In this document: piece by piece, positions 1 to 7,308 of the stretch
Layout: each line of letters starts with the position of its first letter
How positions within the stretch are numbered: the first letter of the stretch is position 1
Source: Spirosoma sordidisoli
GTDB lineage: Bacteria; Bacteroidota; Bacteroidia; Cytophagales; Spirosomataceae
Direction of reading: 5' to 3'
DNA: 64,000 nucleotides
NCBI RefSeq assembly: GCF_004138325.1
Contig: NZ_SBLB01000008.1
Location: 186,001-250,000 of the forward strand
Made by a program: the position numbers and the translations under genes
Notes under the pieces: generated by a model
Seen by the model: the letters and a program-made list of their open reading frames with translations, nothing else
What the model was told of the DNA's origin: nothing
Databases searched by the model: none

Positions 1-367
1 GTTTCAGCCGCTGGTATTCTTCCACGACGCCGAGCCCGCGCGGGGCCGTCAGGGCCTCCACGATGTTGTGTTTACCACGCTGGTCGTGGGCCGGCGGGCC
101 GTAGCGCCGGAGTTCGGTATCGTTATTCTGGATGCCGTTGATATAGCCGTAGAACGACAGGTTGAAATCGAAACGGGTCTGTTCACCATCGGTGATGACA
201 TCGAGGCCCGCCGACACCTGATCATGAATGGACGTCACTACGGCGTCTTCGATCATCTCGTTGATATCGGCCGGACCAAACTGACTCAGGTTCTGGCTCG
301 AAAACTCCAGCCAGCCCGGAAAAGGCATCGACCCGACAACGGTAGTTTTGATAGGAATGGGTTGCAT
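1..367 (-). CDS. Cobalamin-independent methionine synthase-like protein (MetE C-terminal type), 5' part only
   Basis: Only the first 122 codons lie in the window; the reading frame stays open to the left edge. The N-terminus (PIKTTVVGSMPFPGWLEF) and the later TDGEQTRFDF block match the catalytic-domain start of the vitamin-B12-independent methionine synthase family, where the G-S/T-x-P-R/F and DGEQ blocks line the folate and homocysteine sites. The ATG chosen gives the usual start of stand-alone MetE C-terminal-domain proteins, which lack the N-terminal half of classical MetE. Such proteins may move a methyl group to homocysteine from a donor other than the polyglutamylated folate. The zinc ligands lie in the missing part, so activity cannot be judged. 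It is followed upstream by a SnoaL-like gene 70 nt away on the same strand. Confidence 0.8.
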   Translation of the reverse strand, partial: MQPIPIKTTVVGSMPFPGWLEFSSQNLSQFGPADINEMIEDAVVTSIHDQVSAGLDVITDGEQTRFDFNLSFYGYINGIQNNDTELRRYGPPAHDQRGKHNIVEALTAPRGLGVVEEYQRLK

Positions 368-437
368 AGGAAACGAAGAAATGAACGATGAAAAGCGGGA
401 GGCTGGTCGGAGTGCTCCGCACCGCCCCCGTCTTTAG

Positions 438-806
438 CTAGCTATAATCGCTGATGCGGCTGATTTTACCATCGCTGAAGGCGAAGATGGTAACGCCCCG
501 CAGCATGAGCGCCTGCCCGGCTTTCAGCCCGCTGGGCAAATCGACGGCTACAATGGCGCTGTAGTCGATTTCTACCGCGGCCGTACGGTCACCGAGGGTC
601 AGTGAACGGATGCGCTGCTCGCGGCTTCTGAAGACGCCCAGCGACTGACGGGCCAGGGCCTCAAACTCGGCCTTGCCGCTGGTAGCCGTGATACCCGACG
701 CGTTCGAGACGTTTTCGAATACGATGACATCGTGCAGGAGGGCCATCATGCCGGCTACGTCCATGGCGTTGTAGGCCGTTATGTATTGTCGAATGAGCTG
801 TTCCAT
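438..806 (-). CDS. SnoaL/NTF2-like small protein
   Basis: A 122-residue protein with the typical NTF2-like fold pattern: an N-terminal helix (EQLIRQYITAYNAMDVAGMMALL), then alternating strands and a C-terminal strand ending in GKISRISDYS, the classic end of SnoaL-like proteins. Members bind small ligands in a cone-shaped pocket; some are isomerases or cyclases and many have no known reaction. No catalytic His/Asp pair can be assigned with confidence here. There is no signal peptide, so it is probably cytosolic. It sits on the same strand as the GNAT gene upstream and the MetE-like gene downstream, with gaps of about 70 nt, so co-transcription is possible but not shown. Confidence 0.75.
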   Translation of the reverse strand: MEQLIRQYITAYNAMDVAGMMALLHDVIVFENVSNASGITATSGKAEFEALARQSLGVFRSREQRIRSLTLGDRTAAVEIDYSAIVAVDLPSGLKAGQALMLRGVTIFAFSDGKISRISDYS

Positions 807-879
807 AGGTTAAAACAAAGTTCATGACCGGGGTGGCGTATGACCGCTGTTGGGGAGGTAAGTACCAGGCCGGATTTGT

Positions 880-1407
880 TTACTCAGCGCTACCGGTTTC
901 CTGACCGATCAGGTACTCCCACCATAACATGGTCTCGATACGATCGAACAGCCGAAACCCGGCTTTTTCCAGCACCCGCTGCGACGCCGTATTTTCCACA
1001 TCGGTATCGGCCACAACTCGCCGGACGTCGGGCTGCTGACTGGCCCAGCTGACCAGACCTTTTACGGTTTCGGTCATGTAGCCACGTCGCTGAAAAGCCG
1101 GGTAGGTGCCGTACCCGATCTCGACCGCACCGGTTTCGTCGGGCTCGCCCTTGAATTTGGCATCGGCCACAATCTGCTGCCGGTCGCGGTCGATGGCGAT
1201 CCAGATCGTATGATACATCGGGTCCAGTCTGGGATCGCTCAGGCGGGGTATCGTGTAATGCCTGATAATACTGAGTAGCGGCTCAGTTACCTTACGGTGT
1301 CCTTTCTGCAACCCCAGCGCCTGCTCCAGCCGGTGCCCATCGGCTACGTGCAGCCGAAGCTGATCCAGTGTCAACGGCAACAGAGTCAGGCGGGCGGTCT
1401 CCATCAT
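880..1407 (-). CDS. GNAT family N-acetyltransferase (RimJ/RimL-like)
   Basis: A 175-residue acetyl-CoA-dependent N-acetyltransferase. The N-terminus (METARLTLLPLT) is the usual RimJ/RimL-type start, and the acetyl-CoA pyrophosphate-binding motif is visible as YPAFQRRGYMTE near residues 103-114, followed by VENTASQRVLEKAGF, the characteristic C-terminal block of this subfamily. The start codon overlaps the stop codon of the upstream SIS gene as ATGA, which argues for translational coupling. The substrate is unknown; given the sugar-type genes ahead of it, an amino sugar is one option and a protein or amino-acid amine another. Confidence 0.85.
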   Translation of the reverse strand: MMETARLTLLPLTLDQLRLHVADGHRLEQALGLQKGHRKVTEPLLSIIRHYTIPRLSDPRLDPMYHTIWIAIDRDRQQIVADAKFKGEPDETGAVEIGYGTYPAFQRRGYMTETVKGLVSWASQQPDVRRVVADTDVENTASQRVLEKAGFRLFDRIETMLWWEYLIGQETGSAE

Positions 1408-2198
1408 AGCCCGCTCACATAGCTAGGCACCCCGACCTTTGCATACAGCCGGGCCAACCGGTGAGCGTGTTCGTCGTAAGCGCTTTCGAACAGCGAAACG
1501 GCTCGGTCGGCCCCGACCAGCACACCGGCACTGAGTACGGTGGGCGGGTGACCCGCTTCGGTTAACAGCCGGGCTACTTCGGCTTTGATGCTATTCACGA
1601 TAACAGCGCCACCTACCGTACTGCCCGGCGCTACGGGCGTGTCGAGTCCCGGTACGGTCAGCATCGCATCGCCAACGGGGGCGCCCGTGTCCAGAATCAG
1701 ATCGGCGAAATCGCTGAGTTTTTTACCGTCGGCCCGTTTGCTGGTGCTGGCGTCTGAGTGCGCTTTGGTAACGAGCGCGACAACCCGAACGCCCCGCTGC
1801 TGAAACAGCTCGGCCATTTCGATGGGTACGACGTTGCAGCCGCTGGATGAGATAACGAGGGCCGAATCCTGTTCGCTCAGGTCGTAGTTACGCAGGATGC
1901 GATCGGCCAGCCCCGGTACGTTTTCGAGAAACATGGCCTGCCGCTGCCCGTTGGCCCCTACAACCAGGTTATGGAAGGTCAACGACAGCTCAACGATGGG
2001 GTTGAAACCGGGAAACGACCCGTAGCGCGGCCACATTTCTTCGACCATGATCCGGCTGTGGCCCGATCCGAACACGTGAACCATACGCCCGGCCAGGATG
2101 GTATCGGCGTACCAGCGCGCCACCTGCTGAATTGATTCGGTCTGGGCTTCGACCGTGTCGAGAATAGCCCGGCATTTTTGAATGTACTCAACCGTCAT
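1404..2198 (-). CDS. SIS-domain sugar isomerase-like protein (UPF0309 type)
   Basis: A 264-residue protein with a sugar isomerase (SIS) fold. The phosphosugar-binding features GSGHSRIMVEE (about residue 44) and the ISSSGCN loop (about 116) stand where SIS proteins hold the phosphate of a sugar phosphate. The length and motifs match the UPF0309 group rather than GlmS or MurQ. The likely substrate is a phosphorylated (amino) sugar, but the reaction is not established for the group. It follows a ROK kinase gene (74 nt) and overlaps the GNAT gene by 4 nt, so it could act on the product of that kinase; this is inference from context. Confidence 0.8.
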   Translation of the reverse strand: MTVEYIQKCRAILDTVEAQTESIQQVARWYADTILAGRMVHVFGSGHSRIMVEEMWPRYGSFPGFNPIVELSLTFHNLVVGANGQRQAMFLENVPGLADRILRNYDLSEQDSALVISSSGCNVVPIEMAELFQQRGVRVVALVTKAHSDASTSKRADGKKLSDFADLILDTGAPVGDAMLTVPGLDTPVAPGSTVGGAVIVNSIKAEVARLLTEAGHPPTVLSAGVLVGADRAVSLFESAYDEHAHRLARLYAKVGVPSYVSGL

Positions 2199-2272
2199 GA
2201 GAGCGAAATACGGATTGAACCGATAAACCTGATGTATACTAGCCCGATAACTTACAGAATGGGAGGTGACCC

Positions 2273-3157
2273 TCAGTCGGCCGTACGCTGGATGGCGAAG
2301 CTGGCGGCTCCAATAGCGCCCGCCATATCACCGAAATGAGCGATTTTGATGGGCGTTGTCTGCCCGCCGGGTCGCCATTCGTGCAGCCCCATAAACTCGG
2401 CCAGGGGCCTGAGCAGGTCCTCTTCGGCCTGGGTAATACCGCCCCCCAGCACGACCAGTTCGGGCGAAAAGGCGTTGGTGAGCGCGCAGATGCCGATGGC
2501 CAGATGCCGTACCGACGACAGCCATACCCACTGCGCCAGATAGTCGCCCCGCTTATAGGCTTCGAGCAGCTGGTAAGTCGACGTAAATCGCCCCTGCGAC
2601 CGTTTTTCGATGGTGGCATTGCCGATGGCGTTTTCCAGACTACCGGGCTGACCCGTAATGCTCAGGTCGCTTTCGGCGGTGACGGTGATATGTCCCAGCG
2701 AGCCGGCTTTCTGCTGGTTACCCTGATACAGTTTTCCGTTGATCAGGATCCCACCGCCAACGCCCGTACCCAGCGTGAGCATCACCACATTTTTCAGCCC
2801 TTTGGCCACCCCGAAACGAGCCTCGGCCAGCAAGGCCGCGTGTGCGTCGTTGACAACATGCACGGGCGCCTTCAGGAAGTTACTCCACAAAAAACCCTCC
2901 AGCCCATCCAGCCGACCCGGCATGAACGATATGCACTGGTTACCGGCATCGGGCAGACCGGGCGCCGACAAACCAATGGCCAGCACTCCGGTTGTGGCAG
3001 CCTCGCGCAGCTCGGCTACCGTTTCGGCAACGGCCTGTTTCCAGTCTTTTTCCCCATTGGTCGGATGATAGAGCTGTTTACCGATCTGGCCGGTCTGCAT
3101 ATCCATCAGCACACCCTTGATCCAGGTGCCGCCGAGGTCGATGCCGATTGCGTTCAT
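2273..3157 (-). CDS. ROK family sugar kinase-like protein
   Basis: A 294-residue ROK (repressor/ORF/kinase) protein without a DNA-binding domain, so a kinase candidate. The ATP-phosphate motif IDLGGTWIKG opens the protein, the catalytic-base region is VVNDAHAAL, and the second phosphate loop is LGTGVGGGI. Two family hallmarks are changed: the E-x-G-H sugar/zinc site reads SLGHI (Ser for Glu), and the cysteine-rich zinc motif is absent, the region reading TGQPGSLEN. Zinc-free ROK kinases exist, so activity is not excluded. The start overlaps the end of the SDR gene by 4 nt (ATGA), which supports co-translation. Substrate unknown. Confidence 0.88.
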   Translation of the reverse strand: MNAIGIDLGGTWIKGVLMDMQTGQIGKQLYHPTNGEKDWKQAVAETVAELREAATTGVLAIGLSAPGLPDAGNQCISFMPGRLDGLEGFLWSNFLKAPVHVVNDAHAALLAEARFGVAKGLKNVVMLTLGTGVGGGILINGKLYQGNQQKAGSLGHITVTAESDLSITGQPGSLENAIGNATIEKRSQGRFTSTYQLLEAYKRGDYLAQWVWLSSVRHLAIGICALTNAFSPELVVLGGGITQAEEDLLRPLAEFMGLHEWRPGGQTTPIKIAHFGDMAGAIGAASFAIQRTAD

Positions 3158-3936
3158 AGTTGTCCTTCGCTAACACTCCAGCCGCCGTCAACCGTCAGCA
3201 CCTGACCGGTTGTGAAGCGCGACTGATCTGACATGAAATAAATAGCGGCTCCGTCCAGATCGTCAGGCTGCCCGATGCGACCACCGTCGAGGGGTTGCTT
3301 GGTTTTGGTAAAGGCCAGGATGGTATCGTCGGTAGCCGCGCGCTGCGCCATGGGTGTTTCGACCAGCGCCGGCGCCAGCACGTTGACCCGAATGTTGTCG
3401 TTAGCGTAATAGGCTGCTACCGACCGGGTAAACCCGATCACCCCCGATTTCATGGCCGCGTAGGCGTGGGTACCGAAATGAACCGGCGAGGGATGCGACC
3501 CCAGCACCGACCCCATGTTGAGGATGGTACCGCCCGACCGCTGCGCCCGAAACGCCCGCACGGCGGCCTGATTCGACAGCATCAGCGAGGTGAGGTTCAG
3601 GTTGACGGTATAGTGCCACCCATCAAGGGTCAGTTCATGCAGGGGTCCATCGCCAAACCGGCGTCCGGAACCACCCGCTACGTGATACAATCCATCGAAA
3701 CCACCAAAGATCTGCTGACAAAGGGCAATAGCTTTCGGAGCCGTTTGTGGGTCCGACGCATCGCCCGACATCGCCAGTCCGTTACCGTCGAGCTGTTTTT
3801 CGGCAGCCGCGCAGCTGTCGGGATTACGACCTACCACAACGACCTGCGCGCCTTCCTGAACAAATGCCAGGGCAGCCGACAGGCCCATACCCGTTGTGCC
3901 GCCCACCACTACAATTCGCTTATTTTCTAACCACAT
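3154..3936 (-). CDS. SDR family oxidoreductase
   Basis: A 260-residue short-chain dehydrogenase/reductase. The NAD(P)-binding glycine motif is GGTTGMG near residue 12, the catalytic tetrad contributes a Ser in MGSVLGSHPS and the Y-x-x-x-K pair in YAAMK, and the C-terminal VDGGWSV is the usual end of the classical subfamily. The NNAG strand motif is replaced by HVAGG. The start at MWLENKRIVVVGG was chosen because it places the Rossmann fold at the N-terminus; an open frame continues 38 codons further upstream without homology-like content. It is the first gene of the probable SDR-ROK-SIS-GNAT operon. Confidence 0.88.
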   Translation of the reverse strand: MWLENKRIVVVGGTTGMGLSAALAFVQEGAQVVVVGRNPDSCAAAEKQLDGNGLAMSGDASDPQTAPKAIALCQQIFGGFDGLYHVAGGSGRRFGDGPLHELTLDGWHYTVNLNLTSLMLSNQAAVRAFRAQRSGGTILNMGSVLGSHPSPVHFGTHAYAAMKSGVIGFTRSVAAYYANDNIRVNVLAPALVETPMAQRAATDDTILAFTKTKQPLDGGRIGQPDDLDGAAIYFMSDQSRFTTGQVLTVDGGWSVSEGQL

Positions 3937-4057
3937 TGAGATTCGACGTTGTGCTTGTTGATTTAAGGCCTGCAAGAAACAAAATTGATTGGCTACTGCC
4001 AATCCTGTGTCTTCATGGCCGGGCTTATTCAACCCCAAACGGATCGTCAACTTTTGT

Positions 4058-4065
4058 TATCTTTG
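4058..4065 (+). promoter_or_regulatory. -7 promoter box for the Uma2 gene
   Basis: TATCTTTG fits the Bacteroidota -7 consensus TAnnTTTG and lies 17 nt before the ATG, giving a very short leader. I see no TTG at the expected distance upstream, so the assignment rests on the -7 box alone. Confidence 0.45.
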
Positions 4066-4082
4066 ACCAAACCCCGTTCGTT

Positions 4083-4550
4083 ATGGAGACCAATCAGACC
4101 GATTTTATCGAAGCATACCAGTCTGAAGACATCATGTCGTTGAACCACTCTAAACTCATTCACAGGCTAAGCGTTGCCCTCGACCGGTACGACAGTGACT
4201 ATGACATACTTCCGGAGCTGGAGCTGGAGTTGATAACCGGTAAGTGCAAACCGGATGTGGCTGTTTACAAAAAGATGCCCACCGACTGGTTCAACGACAT
4301 CATTTATTTTACGCAGGCACCTATTATTGCGGTAGAGGTCCTGTCGCCCAAACAAGCCGTTACCGATCTGACAGACAAGGCACTAAAGCAATATTTTCCG
4401 GCGGGTGTTCAGGTCGTCTGGATTGTTATTCCTACCCTGCGCATCATCCAGATTGTACTTCCCGACGGTTCTATGCAAACCTGGACAAGCGGTATTCTCC
4501 GCGACCCGGTAACGAGTCTGGAGATTGACCTGGGCTACCTGTTCAGATAA
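4083..4550 (+). CDS. Uma2 family (DUF820) putative endonuclease
   Basis: A 155-residue protein of the Uma2/DUF820 family, which has a PD-(D/E)XK nuclease-type fold. Visible family signs are the block LELELITGKCKPDVAVYK (acidic plus C/KPD strand), the IAVEVLSP strand that carries the second acidic residue, and DKALKQYFPAGVQVVWIV. The role of the family is not established; copies are often numerous and scattered in cyanobacteria and Bacteroidota. The ATG directly after the -7 box was preferred to a start about 340 nt earlier, which would overlap the SDR gene. It stands alone and is convergent with the next gene. Confidence 0.78.
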   Translation: METNQTDFIEAYQSEDIMSLNHSKLIHRLSVALDRYDSDYDILPELELELITGKCKPDVAVYKKMPTDWFNDIIYFTQAPIIAVEVLSPKQAVTDLTDKALKQYFPAGVQVVWIVIPTLRIIQIVLPDGSMQTWTSGILRDPVTSLEIDLGYLFR

Positions 4551-4574
4551 GGGCGCTGACCAGAGCCAGCGCCC
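4551..4574. terminator. Hairpin between convergent genes
   Basis: GGGCGCTG and CAGCGCCC form a perfect 8-bp stem with an 8-nt loop directly after the Uma2 stop codon and just before the stop of the convergent oxidoreductase gene. No U-tract follows on either strand, so it is at best a weak intrinsic terminator. Confidence 0.45.
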
Positions 4575-4581
4575 CTGCTCC

Positions 4582-5775
4582 TTACGCCAGATCGCGCTCG
4601 ACGATTTTACCGCCAGCTTTTTCTTTCAGAATGACCTTATGCCGCCCGTCATGGGTGATTTCTTCCTTGATCAGGTAGTGGTCGGCGTCGTAATCCGTCA
4701 GCGTCGTCTGCTGCGACAAGCCTTCCTGACCCCGCCATACGGGCAGTTGTACCGGCTCCCACTGTTTTGTTTCGGCCGACTTATAAGCGGCATCCAGAAT
4801 CGCATTCACGACGTAGCCATCGTAAAACGTTTCGGCGGGTTGGCGGCCTTCTTCGGCTGCGCTGAACATATCGGTAAACATGTGATTATAGCCCAGGTCG
4901 TTTACCTCATCGCCAACCGGAAATAGCCAGCCCGCATTACTCTCGGCCTTCTCGGCTACGTAGTCGGCCGCTTTGCCGGTCGTGAACATCTCAAAGCCGG
5001 TTCGTAGAAAGTTATTGATCCAGATGGTGCCCTCGGTGCCCATCACTTCGTCGCGCAGGTCCATACCACCCCGGAATGTCCAGCTCACTTCAAACTGCCC
5101 GATGGCCCCGTTCTCGTACTTCACCAGCGCGATGGCGTGGTCTTCGGCATCGATGGGTTTCACCTGCGTAGCGGCCCAGCACATCACCTCGACCGGCCGA
5201 ACCTCCTTACCGATAAAGTTGCGCGCAATTTCTACGCAATGGCAGCCCAGGTCGAGCATACAGCCGCCCCCGGCCTGTTCCTTATCCCAGAACCAGTTGG
5301 AGTGCGGACCGGGGTGCGTCTCGCGCGACTTGGCCCACAGAATCCGGCCCAGCGCCCCGTTCTTTACCGTATCGAGCGCCTTCAGGAACTTGGGCGCGTA
5401 GCACAGGTCTTCCAGATAGCCCCCGAAAATACCGGCTTCTTCAACCAGCTTCATCATCTGCAGGGCCTCTTCGGCGGTGCGCCCCAGGGGTTTGGTGCAG
5501 ACAACGTTCTTTTTGTGTTTGGCACATAACGCAACAGCGGGTGCATGCAGGTTATTGGGCAACGCAATACAGACCATCGTCACGTCCGGGTGCGCGATTA
5601 CCTCCTCCATGTTTGTCGACAGGAACGAGCAGCCGTAATCATCGGCAAATTTCTGGGCGGTTTCTTCACGGCGGGCGTAGATAGCCACCACTTTGTCGCG
5701 GCTGCGCTGGCCGTGAAGGGAGTCGGCATAGAAGCGACCGATGAAGCCGCCCCCGAGCATAGCAATTTTTTGCAT
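4582..5775 (-). CDS. Gfo/Idh/MocA family oxidoreductase
   Basis: A 397-residue NAD(P)-dependent sugar-type dehydrogenase. The N-terminal Rossmann motif is MLGGGFIGRFYADSL, the E-K-P substrate-side loop reads TKPLGRTAEEA (Thr for the usual Glu), and the catalytic-domain signature is GGGCMLDLGCHCVEI, with Asp and His in the expected places. There is no Tat signal, so it is cytosolic, unlike many secreted Bacteroidota members. The C-terminal 50 residues form a tail beyond the usual domain, rich in charged residues. Substrate is probably a sugar, inositol or 3-keto sugar; the neighbours do not settle it. Confidence 0.88.
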   Translation of the reverse strand: MQKIAMLGGGFIGRFYADSLHGQRSRDKVVAIYARREETAQKFADDYGCSFLSTNMEEVIAHPDVTMVCIALPNNLHAPAVALCAKHKKNVVCTKPLGRTAEEALQMMKLVEEAGIFGGYLEDLCYAPKFLKALDTVKNGALGRILWAKSRETHPGPHSNWFWDKEQAGGGCMLDLGCHCVEIARNFIGKEVRPVEVMCWAATQVKPIDAEDHAIALVKYENGAIGQFEVSWTFRGGMDLRDEVMGTEGTIWINNFLRTGFEMFTTGKAADYVAEKAESNAGWLFPVGDEVNDLGYNHMFTDMFSAAEEGRQPAETFYDGYVVNAILDAAYKSAETKQWEPVQLPVWRGQEGLSQQTTLTDYDADHYLIKEEITHDGRHKVILKEKAGGKIVERDLA

Positions 5776-5846
5776 GAGTCCGAAAAGGGTTTTAAGCGTA
5801 CTTTCGTCTTTCTAAACGCTGAAACATCCGCTGATTACTTGCCCGA

Positions 5847-6524
5847 ATGCCTGACTTTTTTGACATCGACACGCTTTTCTTTACGCTTTGGGGCTATCCC
5901 ATGAGTTATCTGGAGTTCTTCGGCGTCGTGAGCGGGGCGGTGGCGGTATGGTTATCGGCGCGGGCCCATGTCTGGAGCTGGCCCATCGGTGCGGTCAGTG
6001 TGGTGCTGTTCTTTTTTCTGTTTTACCAGATTCAGCTCTACCCCGACATGTTTCTGCAGGTATTTTTTCTGATCACGAACCTGCAGGGCTGGTGGCGCTG
6101 GAAACACCCTAAACCCGACGAAGCCAACCAGCACCAGGAGCTGCGCATCACCCGTATGCCTACGCGTCAGTTTACCGTTTGGGCCCTGGCGGCTGGCGTC
6201 GCTACCCTACTGCTCGGTACCTTTGCCAGCAATCTGCACGCCTGGTTTCCCGTGCTGTTCAGCCAGCCCAGCGCCTTCCCCTACATCGACTCGTTTACGA
6301 CCGTAATGAGCATTCTGGCTACGTTTCTGATGATCGAAAAGCGCGTCGAATGCTGGTACGTCTGGCTGCTGGTCGACGCTATTCTGACCTACATCTACTT
6401 CGTAAAAGGGGTCAAACTGGTAGCGGCCGAGTATTTCCTGTTCTGCTTCGTAGCTCTGTTCGGCGCCTGGAACTGGACCCGCGAGTATCGTGGCTACGCC
6501 CAGCCTAACCCGCTGCATCCCTGA
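5847..6524 (+). CDS. pnuC: Nicotinamide riboside transporter PnuC
   Basis: A 225-residue integral membrane protein of the PnuC family, which lets nicotinamide riboside (or, in relatives, thiamin) enter by facilitated diffusion and is driven by phosphorylation inside the cell. About seven hydrophobic segments are visible, with the family block VWSWPIGAVSVVLFF and the following QLYPDMFLQVFFLITNLQGWW, where the W-x-x-W and N residues line the ligand site. A second ATG 18 codons in is a possible alternative start. The NadR-like kinase gene 784 nt downstream on the same strand, which would trap the riboside as NMN, supports the nicotinamide riboside assignment over thiamin. Confidence 0.87.
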   Translation: MPDFFDIDTLFFTLWGYPMSYLEFFGVVSGAVAVWLSARAHVWSWPIGAVSVVLFFFLFYQIQLYPDMFLQVFFLITNLQGWWRWKHPKPDEANQHQELRITRMPTRQFTVWALAAGVATLLLGTFASNLHAWFPVLFSQPSAFPYIDSFTTVMSILATFLMIEKRVECWYVWLLVDAILTYIYFVKGVKLVAAEYFLFCFVALFGAWNWTREYRGYAQPNPLHP

Positions 6525-6853
6525 CCATTACAACGCTTTACCGCCCACCCGGGTCTGATTAATCCGGGGCATCGATTTGTAAAATACCCGGGTTGAAATC
6601 CGACGAATCTATATAAAAATGCCCGGCATGAATGCCGGTGCTAGTCATGGATTTAGCTCAATACAAATCCGGGCCTGTCCTGACCATGAATAGACCCGGG
6701 TTTAAACCTAGGGAAATCGGTATACAAAATACCCGGCATGAATGCCGGGTCTATTCATGGGTTTAGCTCAATGCGAACCGCAATCTGTTCTGACCATGCA
6801 TAGACCCGGGTTTCAACCCGGGGAAAATTCGAAAATCTGTGAATCAGATTGAT
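6525..6853. other. Gene-free stretch after pnuC with repeats
   Basis: This 329-nt stretch holds no credible gene. It contains two nearly identical 110-bp palindromic units (6612-6831) and, before them, a decayed piece at about 6547-6600 that keeps the ACCCGGGTTGAAATCCG segment of the unit. No promoter box was recognised for the lipoprotein gene that follows. Confidence 0.7.
6612..6831. repeat. Two tandem 110-bp BIME/REP-like palindromic units
   Basis: Unit 1 is 6612-6720 and unit 2 is 6721-6831; the core CCCGGCATGAATGCCGG starts at 6622 and again at 6732. Within each unit the left side has a small hairpin (CCCGGCATGAATGCCGGG) followed by TCTATTCATGG, and the right side has CCATGAATAGACCCGGG, its reverse complement. 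A whole unit can thus fold as one long stem with about 33 nt in the loop. Unit 1 is less perfect on its left arm (TGCTAGTCATGG). No transposase is nearby. The layout resembles bacterial interspersed mosaic elements, which are often mobilised by RAYT transposases encoded elsewhere. Confidence 0.8.
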
Positions 6854-7261
6854 ATGAAATCGTACCTCTACCTCATCCTGCTTGGTTTCGGCCTCGCCTG
6901 CTCAACCGACAACCCCGACCCGGCCGATCAGCTTGCCGGCACCTGGCGACTTATCACTTACTGCAAACCCGCTACCAGCTCGACCTGTACGACGGTTACT
7001 ATTCCGTCGGGAAAGGGTGTATTTATTACCTTTGACCACAGCGGGGCCTTTACCGAGTTTTACGAGAATACGATCCCCGTTGAATACGGGTTTCTGGGCT
7101 GCGGTCCCGGTCGGTATGCGGTAGAGGGCAATGACGTTCGCATTATAGCCGGTTGCATGTCGTCGTCAAACGGGCGGTTGATGCCGTTTACGTTTCTGAC
7201 CAGTAACCGCATCGTCATTCGGCCGTTCAGCACCGGCGATTACGTGTTTGTCCGGCAGTAA
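6854..7261 (+). CDS. Lipocalin-like lipoprotein
   Basis: A 135-residue lipoprotein: a short hydrophobic signal ends in the lipobox LGFGLACS with Cys16 as the lipidated residue. The mature part (DQLAGTWRLITYCKP, then alternating strands and a final STGDYVFVRQ) has the shape of the small lipocalin-like proteins common in Cytophagales, which are predicted beta-barrels of unknown ligand. Two extra cysteine pairs might form disulfides in the periplasm. The ATG was preferred over an in-frame GTG 5 codons upstream because it gives a clean signal peptide. It lies between pnuC and the NadR-like gene, 47 nt before the latter. Confidence 0.75.
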   Translation: MKSYLYLILLGFGLACSTDNPDPADQLAGTWRLITYCKPATSSTCTTVTIPSGKGVFITFDHSGAFTEFYENTIPVEYGFLGCGPGRYAVEGNDVRIIAGCMSSSNGRLMPFTFLTSNRIVIRPFSTGDYVFVRQ

Positions 7262-7308
7262 AACTGGCGTACCCCGCCGACAGAACTAGATTTTTTGCAT
7301 CAGGAGGC

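Noticed and set aside
6600..6840. CRISPR array
   Set aside because: Only two units of 110 bp, without spacers between short repeats and without cas genes.
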